Of a stretch of 6,006 nucleotides of DNA, positions 1-4,979 are shown piece by piece. This DNA comes from Candidatus Bathyarchaeota archaeon (GTDB taxonomy: Archaea > Thermoproteota > Bathyarchaeia > 40CM-2-53-6 > RBG-13-38-9). The notes beneath the pieces were generated by a model. That model was not told where the DNA came from and did not search any database. It was given only the letters and a program-made list of their open reading frames with translations. Both the position numbers and the translations under genes were made by a program. The stretch lies in the NCBI GenBank assembly GCA_026394315.1, contig JAPKYM010000330.1:1-6006 (forward strand), read 5' to 3'. Position 1 is the stretch's first letter. Each line of letters starts with the position of its first letter.

Positions 1-1
1 A

Positions 2-571
2 ACACTGAAGGAAGCAAGACTTCTTCGCAAGCAGAACAAAGGACTGATCTTGGCCGGGGAGCGCGAAGGGTTGAAGCCGAAAGGATTTCAGCTAGGGAAC
101 TCCCCGAGCGAGTTCATGAGGTCTGATCTTGACGGCAAACAAATTGTGATGACGACTACCAACGGAACGATGGCTCTAGAATACTCAAAAGGGTCAAGAT
201 GGTTGCTTGTGGGCTCATTCATCAATGCCCGTGCAGTTTCAGAAGCTGCTTCAGCAATCTCAAAGAAAAGAAAAGGGATTTCGATAATCTTGGCTTGTAG
301 GTTAGGAAGGTTCTTTCTTGAGGATTTCCTTTGCGCAGGCTTACTGGTCTCGAACATGACTGATAGGCTCACAGATATGAATGATGAAGCGAGGGCTGCA
401 AGACTTGCGTGGCTGGGTGTCAAGTCCGACTTCAGAAAAGTAGTTCGGAAGAGCGAGCACGCGGTGTATCTTAGGGAGATTGGATATGAAAAAGATGTGG
501 AACTTTGCCTCCAAAGGGACACCTATGATCTTGTTCCACATCTCAAAGAGAACAAGATAATTAGATTGTAA
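2..571 (+). CDS. comB: 2-phosphosulfolactate phosphatase (ComB), 5' end missing
   Basis: ComB is a Mg2+-dependent acid phosphatase that hydrolyses 2-phosphosulfolactate to sulfolactate, the second step of the phosphoenolpyruvate-sulfite route to coenzyme M in the cytoplasm. The reading frame is open from base 2, giving 189 residues. The family is usually about 230-240 residues, so roughly the first 45 are off the left edge. Recognisable family blocks, by residue in this fragment, are GEREGLKPKGFQLGNSP (19-35), TTTNGT (51-56), GSFINA, FFLEDFLCAG, and a C-terminal stretch around EIGYEKDVELC followed by DLVPHL. The internal ATG at 98 and the apparent start at 50 are not real starts, because homology continues upstream of them. 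Slightly unusual: the block before FFLEDF reads ILACRLGR, where homologues as I recall them have a C-A-G-type stretch, and SEHAVYL stands where S-x-H-G is more usual. The gene ends in TAA and is followed by a T-run. Family assignment is firm; activity is inferred. Confidence 0.9.
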   Translation, partial: TLKEARLLRKQNKGLILAGEREGLKPKGFQLGNSPSEFMRSDLDGKQIVMTTTNGTMALEYSKGSRWLLVGSFINARAVSEAASAISKKRKGISIILACRLGRFFLEDFLCAGLLVSNMTDRLTDMNDEARAARLAWLGVKSDFRKVVRKSEHAVYLREIGYEKDVELCLQRDTYDLVPHLKENKIIRL

Positions 572-587
572 GGTCGGCCGCAAACTG

Positions 588-594
588 TTTTTTT
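588..594 (+). terminator. Poly-T terminator candidate after comB
   Basis: Seven consecutive T residues lie 16 bases after the comB stop, preceded by a short GC-rich CGGCCG palindrome (575-580). Archaeal RNA polymerase terminates at T-runs in the non-template strand without needing a strong hairpin, so this is a plausible end of the comB transcript. A single short T-run is weak evidence on its own. Confidence 0.4.
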
Positions 595-703
595 GGGAGA
601 AAAAGGATCATCGCGCGCCAGAAGAATGATACGCATGCCAGACCAAAAGCTTACCAAGACTTAGGAGAAAGAGCCCGAAGTATCGGAATGAATCGCAAAC
701 GTT

Positions 704-711
704 ATTTATAT
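704..711 (+). promoter_or_regulatory. Archaeal TATA-like box (TTTATATA), orphan
   Basis: TTTATATA matches the archaeal box A consensus TTTAWATA and sits in otherwise mixed-composition DNA, preceded by a purine-rich CGCAAACG that could act as a BRE. A start site about 25 bases downstream would fall near 733-737 and produce a transcript running towards the 3' end of the minus-strand regulator. No recognisable gene follows within 120 bases, so the target is unknown. On the minus strand the same bases read TATATAAA, a poorer match. Confidence 0.4.
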
Positions 712-855
712 ACGGCAAGCAGAGGTGTGGGTGATCGCGCGCGCTCGGCCTTATCAAGTTCCAGAATCTCGGAATCTTGCTAGGAGGTGCGGAGTAGGTG
801 GCAACTCAGCCTAATGCCTTCAAATCATTCTGTACTCTTGCTTAACTCTGAATCG

Positions 856-1998
856 TCATCGTTGCCTTTTCAGTCTTCCACTTCTTCGGAGATAAGCGTT
901 GCTGGTTCTCCTTGTAATCTGCTGGTTGGATTCCCTAAGCTCCTCCAGTCTTTCGTTTATCACGCCTAGTGAGACTTTTTGTGGGTCGATTGAGATGGTC
1001 ATGCGGGGTGTCAAGTAGGTATTCTTGATTGAGCCGAAACAGCCGGGGTGTCTGGCGTTGTAGAAGGATTCCCACCTAAGGTAGTCTTCGAGGCTGAGGT
1101 GGGCTTCAAAGAGCAGGAGATTATATCGCCCCTCGCTGATCCGATATGCCAGGCTGATATGTGGGTCCGAGTGAATGTCATGCATGAATTGATCATATGA
1201 CTTCCTTACTTCTAGGAGTGAGAACACCAAGAGGAAGTTGGGGGGAACGAAAAATGAAGGGAATCTACACACCGGTCTAAAGAGCACTTCTGCGTCGATC
1301 AGCTTACGGATTCTATCACTCACTGTTCTCCTATGGACTCCCAGCTCTTTTGCAAGGAGATTCTCATTGACTGATATGCCTTCGCCACTGGTCAGGGAAG
1401 TGAGGACATTCAATGAGAGCTCATCAAGTTCGCATCCGTTGATTTCAGTTGTGGTTTTTTCTAGGAAACCCTGTTTGATGAGCTGAACGGCAGCGCTCGG
1501 ATCATACTTCTCCATGAGTACATTTGAAAGATATATCGCGGTTGATGGGATACGTTCTGCTCTGCCCGGTATTTTTCTCTCCTTCACTATGGCCTCTCGC
1601 CAAGTGTGGTAGCCCCAGAGGTTCTTGTGAAGTTCGAAAAGCATCATGTTGTATTCCCCTTCACGTATGCGAAAAGCAGCGAAGATGCTGGCGTCTTCCT
1701 TTAGCCATTCCTGAACCTGCTCACTATCGGGCAAATCTGCATATGCTGCCACCAATAGCGATCTTTCTCTGAACAGTGCAAGAAATGGGAAGATCGGTCT
1801 GTCGATGACTCCGTGTACGGTGAGATCTCTGACCCTTTCACGAACAGTATTTCGATGTCGCCTAAGCCGCTTCGCAAGGTAGCTGAGATTTATGCTCAGC
1901 CCTTGGCCGGAACATAGCTTGCTCAACAGTTGTAGATTTAGCTCGTCTAGTGGCATACTTGATGGTTCAACGGATGGACTCCTGCTCGTTGTGATCAC
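856..1998 (-). CDS. Tandem-duplicated HTH transcriptional regulator (Lrp/AsnC-like)
   Basis: This is a 380-residue putative DNA-binding regulator made of two homologous halves offset by 174 residues. Each half starts with a winged-HTH-like unit: residues 17-68, with LDELNLQLLSKL, GLSINLSYLAKRL and RNTVRERVRDL; and 191-241, with LDELSLNVLTSL, GISVNENLLAKEL and RRTVSDRIRKL. A ligand-domain-like segment follows each one, marked by REGEYNMMLFELH (112-124) and SEGRYNLLLFEAH (288-300). The HTH most resembles AsnC/Lrp proteins, which normally have one HTH and one RAM domain in about 150 residues, so one chain here mimics a dimer. A basic tail (RRSGRLKRQR) closes the protein. The start used is GTG at 1998. 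An ATG at residue 15 (1956) is an alternative that loses no domain, and neither has a strong SD. It is divergent from the glutamate synthase operon and may regulate it and itself, which is inference. The effector is unknown. Confidence 0.75.
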   Translation of the reverse strand: MITTSRSPSVEPSSMPLDELNLQLLSKLCSGQGLSINLSYLAKRLRRHRNTVRERVRDLTVHGVIDRPIFPFLALFRERSLLVAAYADLPDSEQVQEWLKEDASIFAAFRIREGEYNMMLFELHKNLWGYHTWREAIVKERKIPGRAERIPSTAIYLSNVLMEKYDPSAAVQLIKQGFLEKTTTEINGCELDELSLNVLTSLTSGEGISVNENLLAKELGVHRRTVSDRIRKLIDAEVLFRPVCRFPSFFVPPNFLLVFSLLEVRKSYDQFMHDIHSDPHISLAYRISEGRYNLLLFEAHLSLEDYLRWESFYNARHPGCFGSIKNTYLTPRMTISIDPQKVSLGVINERLEELRESNQQITRRTSNAYLRRSGRLKRQR

Positions 1999-2136
1999 CC
2001 ACGCTTATGCGAGATGCTTTTTCTGTCGCAAATGAGTTTACTTGAGTATAATTATGATATATGTTTTCGACCTTTAAGAATATTCACTAGAATTGCATCT
2101 GACAATCCACATAATCACTTCAGTGAGGAGGTATTC
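1999..2136. promoter_or_regulatory. Divergent promoter region between regulator and glt operon
   Basis: AT-rich spacer between the GTG of the minus-strand regulator and the TTG of the ferredoxin gene. A TTTAAGAATA stretch at 2073-2082 is a candidate TATA element for the operon, giving a start near 2100-2106 and a leader of about 30-35 bases. The TATAATTATGATATATG stretch at 2047-2063 could supply the box for the minus-strand gene. An imperfect 10-bp tandem repeat, TGAGTTTACT/TGAGTATAAT at 2033-2052, overlaps this area and is a candidate operator. The ATG at 2014 is in frame with the ferredoxin, but I do not use it because the SD and the protein homology begin later. Confidence 0.5.
2125..2132 (+). 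promoter_or_regulatory. Ribosome binding site fixing the TTG start
   Basis: GAGGAGGT is a near-perfect match to the anti-SD and ends 4 bases before TTG 2137. It decides the start of the ferredoxin gene in favour of this TTG over the in-frame ATG at 2014, which has no SD and would add 41 residues of non-homologous leader. Confidence 0.8.
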
Positions 2137-2580
2137 TTGAAAAGGGTCTACGCTATAGAGGAACACTGTATCGGCTGTCGTCTTTGCGAAGTACGTTGCG
2201 TTACGCAACACTCCAAGTCCAAAGACGTCGTGAAAGCTCATAGGAAGGAAATTCCCACGCCAAGCCGAGTAAAAGTGCAAGAGCAGGGCGCAATTTCCTT
2301 CGCCGTGCAATGTCGTCACTGTGAAGAGCCGGCATGCGTCTACTCTTGTCTCTCAGGCGCAATGAGCCGAGACCCCTTAACTGGCATTGTTACACACGAC
2401 AACGAGAGATGCATCGGATGCTGGACTTGCGTGATGGTTTGTCCCACAGGGGCGGTAATTCCAGATGTTAAGACGCGCAAGGTAGCTGCCAAATGCGACC
2501 TCTGCATCGGTCTCGAGATTCCAGTCTGTGTGCAGAACTGCCCCAATCGAGCTCTAGTCTACCAGGAGGCCTCTCCTTGA
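2137..2580 (+). CDS. Polyferredoxin with four 4Fe-4S clusters (CooF/HycB-like)
   Basis: A 147-residue cytoplasmic electron carrier with 16 cysteines in four cluster motifs: C11-x2-C14-x2-C17-x3-C21, C59-x2-C62-x4-C67-x3-C71, C92-x2-C95-x2-C98-x3-CP (C102-P103), and C120-x2-C123-x7-C131-x3-CP (C135-P136). This spacing, including the x4 and x7 insertions, is that of the electron-transfer subunits of the DmsB/HycB/CooF group, which wire a catalytic subunit to a redox partner. There is no signal peptide and no membrane segment, unlike respiratory versions. The start is TTG 2137, chosen for its GAGGAGGT site. The stop TGA (2578-2580) overlaps the TTG start of the next gene by three bases, so the two are probably translationally coupled. 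In this operon the likely role is to carry electrons between the flavoprotein and the glutamate synthase FMN subunit; that partner assignment is inference from gene order. The cluster count is seen directly. Confidence 0.88.
   Translation: MKRVYAIEEHCIGCRLCEVRCVTQHSKSKDVVKAHRKEIPTPSRVKVQEQGAISFAVQCRHCEEPACVYSCLSGAMSRDPLTGIVTHDNERCIGCWTCVMVCPTGAVIPDVKTRKVAAKCDLCIGLEIPVCVQNCPNRALVYQEASP
2565..2569 (+). promoter_or_regulatory. Ribosome binding site for the oxidoreductase (TTG start)
   Basis: GGAGG inside the end of the ferredoxin gene, 7 bases before TTG 2577. It supports a TTG start overlapping the ferredoxin stop, and the first residues after it (NFKYVIIGGSAGG) are already the FAD-binding strand. 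Confidence 0.75.
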
Positions 2581-3846
2581 ACTTCAAATATGTAATCATA
2601 GGAGGGTCAGCGGGCGGAATCGGAGCTGTTGAGGCAATCAGAGGCATAGATAGAAACGGAAGCATTGCCGTCATATCTGATGAGTCAACGCCACAGTACT
2701 CCAAACCCATGATCTCTAAATACCTCAGTGGAGCTGAATTAGAGGAGATAGTATCTCGACCACTGACTTTCTGGAATGAACACATGGTAAACATACTGGC
2801 TGGAAAAAAGCGGCTAAAGTTGATGCCCTGTCCAGAAAGGTGATCTTGGATGACGGCATAGAATTTGTCTTCGAGAAATTGCTTATAGCCACCGGTGGAA
2901 AGCCGATAGTCCCGAATATACAGGGCGTCGAAAAAAAGGAGTCTACACCTTCACAAGCCTCACAGATGCCAAGGCACTCCTTGACAAGTTACCAGGCTTA
3001 GACCGGGTGATTGTTGTGGGTGGCGGGCTGATCGGTATCAGCCTTGCTGAAGCCCTAGTGAAGATAGGAAAGAATGTCACAATAGTCGAGTTGAAGGATA
3101 GAATCCTTAGCCTTATTTTGGACTCCGAGGCCTCGGGTCTGGTCTCTGAGGTTGTCGAAGAAGCGGGTGTCAAGATAGTTACGAGACGATCTGCAACGAA
3201 GATAGTGGGTAGAAAGAATGCTGAGTCAGAGGTCGGCGGGGTTGTTCTCGATGACGGAACAGAGCTTGCCTGCGACCTAGTGGTATTCGTCATAGGTGTG
3301 ACACCGCGAATCGATATGATTGACCCCAAGCAAATCAGGGTGAATCGTGGGGTCGTCGTTGACCGGTTCATGACCACCTCAGTGCCAGACATCTACGCAT
3401 GCGGAGACGCAGCCGAAGCTTACGACTTCACCACTGAAGATTCAAGACTCCTCCCTCTGTGGCCACTTGCATATGTTGGAGGCCGGGTTGCGGGTTCGGA
3501 TATGGCAGGACTTAGACTCAAATACCCGGGTGGAACACAGATGAGTTCGCTAAACTACTTTGGACTGCCAGTGATCTCCGTTGGGATGACAAATCCACCA
3601 AACGGGGAGTATGAAGTTCTTTCAAATCTCAATCGTGAAATCAGGGCCTACCGAAAGATGGTACTGCGTAGCAACAAAATCGTAGGAGTGATCTCCGTCG
3701 GTAAGGTCAAAGGTTCAGGCATCATTTTTGACCTGCTGAAGAACAAAGTCGATGTCGGAGAGTTCAAGCAAAAAGTAGTCTCAGATGACTTCGGTCTCAT
3801 CCATCTGTCAGAGCCAGTGAGACTCAAGATGCTAAGGAGGAATTGA
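2577..3846 (+). CDS. FAD/NAD(P)-dependent oxidoreductase, two -1 frameshifts
   Basis: A flavoprotein of the pyridine nucleotide-disulfide oxidoreductase superfamily, closest in feel to rubredoxin reductase/NADH oxidase-type proteins, which move electrons between NAD(P)H and an iron-sulfur partner. It is not open as written: frame 1 stops at TGA 2841-2843, the middle frame runs from 2810 to TAG 2999-3001, and the last frame continues to TGA 3844-3846. Joining them by -1 shifts at 2804-2810 and 2932-2938 gives a smooth 423-residue protein, a normal family length. Motifs in the joined protein are IIGGSAGG (7-14, FAD), YSKPMISKYL (41-50), ATGG (105-108), VVGGGLIG (147-154, NAD(P)), and PDIYACGDAAE (271-281, FAD). 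The YSKP region lacks the redox cysteine of NADH oxidase and CoA-disulfide reductase, so simple electron transfer is likelier than disulfide chemistry. It probably replaces GltD in this operon (inference). The internal GTG at 3007 would drop the FAD domain and has no SD. Confidence 0.82.
2804..2810 (+). other. Frame-change site 1: A-AAA-AAG heptamer
   Basis: In the incoming frame the codons are GGA AAA AAG. The downstream homologous frame starts at G2810 (GCG GCT AAA GTT). A -1 slip on A-AAA-AAG, or one A missing from what would be an A7 run, gives the same product, GKKAAKVDAL (residues 76-85). Confidence 0.8.
2932..2938 (+). other. Frame-change site 2: A-AAA-AAG heptamer
   Basis: Incoming codons are GTC GAA AAA AAG. 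The frame that restores homology starts at G2938 (GGA GTC TAC ACC). Either a -1 slip on A-AAA-AAG or one A missing from an A8 run yields GVEKKGVYTFTSL (residues 117-129). Confidence 0.8.
3835..3840 (+). promoter_or_regulatory. Ribosome binding site for the amidotransferase
   Basis: AGGAGG lies at the end of the oxidoreductase gene, 7 bases before ATG 3848. It is the main reason to place the amidotransferase start at 3848, upstream of the in-frame TGA, and not at the ATG pair 3917/3920, which has no SD. Confidence 0.75.
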
Positions 3847-3847
3847 A

Positions 3848-4979
3848 ATGAGCATATGGGAGCAGAACAATCCATACGGTGATCCCAAGGTCATAGACTC
3901 CTGAAGTCTGTTTGGGATGATGGACCTATCAGGTCAACGATTCGGCTCAAAAGACCCCGTCAACGCCATCGCGAACATGCATGATCGCGGAAATGGACTG
4001 GGCGGGGGGGTTCGCAGTATACGGTCTATATCCAGAGTTCGAAGACGAATACGCACTGCACATAATGTACACGGATATGGAGGCAAAACGGAATGTTGAA
4101 GCTCAACTTGAGAGGGGGTTCGACCTACTAAAGAGCGAAGAAGTTCCATCAAGGGAAGCCAATGTTAGGGATCCACCGATACTATGTAGGTACTTCACAC
4201 ATCCAAAGAGAATGCCCTCCACGCAGAGTCCTGATAATTACGTCGTGGAGAAAGCCATGAGAATCAATACCGAGACTGGAAAAGCCTTCGTCTTTTCAAG
4301 CGGAAAGAATATGGCAGTCTTCAAAGGTGTCGGCTACCCAGAAGATGTGGCAGACTTCTTCATGCTCGAAGAGTATCAGGGCTATATGTGGACATGTCAT
4401 GGCAGATTCCCCACAAATACTCCAGGTTGGTGGGGAGGAGCACACCCCCTCAATATCTTGGATTGGACCGTTGTTCACAATGGCGAGATATCCTCCTACG
4501 ATGCCAACAGACGATATCTCGAGATGTTCGGATACAACTGCACAATGCAGACGGATACAGAGGTACTAGCCTACGTGTTTGACCTCCTTATGAGAAAACA
4601 ACGACTTCCAATCGGAATTGTTTCGAGCATACTTGCTCCCAAGCTCTGGAGCGAGATAGACAAAATGGATGAAAAGGATCGTGAACTCTACACAACACTT
4701 CGAGCTACTTACGCCAGCCTTCTGATCAATGGACCCTTTTCAATAGTCGTCGCAAGGCATGGAGAGATGATCGGACTCACCGACAGAATAAAACTGAGGT
4801 CTATGGTTGCCGGAACAAAGGGAAGTAAGCTCTACATATCCTCTGAAGAGTCAGCGATGAGGCTTGTCTCCCCTGTCTTGGACAGATGCTGGGCTCCCAG
4901 AGGCGGCGAACCCGTGGTGGGGCGGCTCGGATCGAGCCAAGTTCAGAGTGTCCTAACACAGGAGGCTACTGTATGCTGA
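3848..4979 (+). CDS. Glutamate synthase domain 1, glutamine amidotransferase; in-frame TGA and +1 frameshift
   Basis: Class II (Ntn) glutamine amidotransferase subunit of the archaeal split glutamate synthase. It hydrolyses glutamine and hands ammonia to the FMN subunit. Two lesions break it: TGA at codon 19 (3902-3904), and an extra G in the G7 run 4004-4010, after which the frame continues to TGA 4977-4979. Read through both, it gives 376 residues. Motifs are SLFGMMDLSG (20-29) directly after the TGA codon, MHDRGNGLGGGFAVYG (44-59) spanning the G-run, HGRFPTNT (184-191), AHPLN, HNGEI (210-214) and TDTEV (235-239), then WAPRGGEPV near the end. Those match substrate- and oxyanion-binding blocks of the family. 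The catalytic nucleophile is an N-terminal cysteine placed just before the xLFG motif, and that position is exactly the TGA. The 18-residue leader before it would be a cleaved propeptide. Start ATG 3848 has a strong SD one base after the previous stop. The end overlaps the next gene by 7 bases. It could be a pseudogene, a sequence error or a recoded gene. Confidence 0.85.
3902..3904 (+). other. In-frame TGA at the catalytic cysteine codon
   Basis: The codons read GTC ATA GAC TCC TGA AGT CTG TTT GGG ATG. Class II amidotransferases have Cys-(Gly/Ser)-(Ile/Leu)-Phe-Gly here, so TGA replaces the TGC or TGT of the nucleophile. TGA is an ordinary stop elsewhere in this operon (2578, 3844, 4977). 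Confidence 0.7.
3923..3935 (+). repeat. Short perfect hairpin 18 bases after the TGA
   Basis: GACCT-ATC-AGGTC forms a 5-bp perfect stem with a 3-base loop. It lies at a distance from the TGA comparable with bacterial in-gene SECIS elements. However, it is short, has no conserved apical G, and archaeal SECIS elements normally sit in untranslated regions. Chance is the default explanation. Confidence 0.35.
4004..4010 (+). other. Frame-change site 3: G7 run with one extra G
   Basis: The incoming frame reads CTG GGC GGG GGG GTT and leaves the family motif, while skipping one G gives CTG GGC GGG GGG TTC GCA (GLGGGFA), which is the conserved sequence. A +1 base in a G homopolymer is the simplest description. 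The unshifted frame stops at 4097-4099. Confidence 0.85.
4961..4965 (+). promoter_or_regulatory. Ribosome binding site for the FMN subunit
   Basis: GGAGG, 7 bases before ATG 4973 and inside the 3' end of the amidotransferase gene. The start and the previous stop share ATGCTGA, which suggests coupled translation and a fixed stoichiometry of the two subunits. Confidence 0.75.

Larger units (their letters stand above)
572..855. other. Intergenic gap without a recognisable gene
   Basis: This 284-base stretch separates the 3' ends of comB (plus strand) and the regulator (minus strand). I see the T-run at 588-594, a TATA-like box at 704-711 and short purine-rich SD-like stretches (AGGAGGTG at 782-789), but no convincing protein gene. 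Two very small frames exist. One is ATG 689 to TAG 784 (31 codons, no SD, unremarkable composition). The other is GTG 798 to TAA 845 (15 residues beginning VATQPNAF, with an SD-like sequence upstream). No tRNA cloverleaf or box C/D pattern was visible by eye. An unrecognised small RNA or a gene remnant cannot be excluded. Confidence 0.6.

Noticed and set aside
88..522. Minus-strand open frame opposite comB
   Set aside because: It is the antisense shadow of a clearly conserved gene, with no SD and no recognisable motif.
608..746. tRNA or repeat element suggested by the two GCGCGC-containing stretches near 612 and 735
   Set aside because: No cloverleaf or T-arm consensus could be drawn, and the similarity is limited to a short GC alternation.
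787..969. Plus-strand 60-residue frame overlapping the regulator's 3' end
   Set aside because: Serine/leucine-rich shadow of the regulator's coding strand, with no domain signal.
2014..2136. ATG-initiated N-terminal extension of the ferredoxin (41 residues)
   Set aside because: It has no SD, covers the AT-rich divergent promoter, lacks ferredoxin-like sequence, and a near-perfect SD precedes TTG 2137.
3007..3846. Independent NAD-binding protein starting at GTG 3007
   Set aside because: Homology extends upstream across two frame changes to the FAD motif, there is no SD, and the start would fall inside the NAD(P)-binding strand.
3902..3935. Confident selenocysteine insertion with the GACCT/AGGTC hairpin as SECIS
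   Set aside because: The stem is only 5 bp and lacks recognised SECIS features. Archaeal SECIS elements lie in UTRs, and nothing in the window encodes selenocysteine machinery. Kept only as a possibility to test.
3917..4099. Stand-alone 60-residue protein starting at the ATG pair after the TGA
   Set aside because: Its first half is the conserved start of the amidotransferase and its second half is out-of-frame translation after the G7 run. It has no SD.
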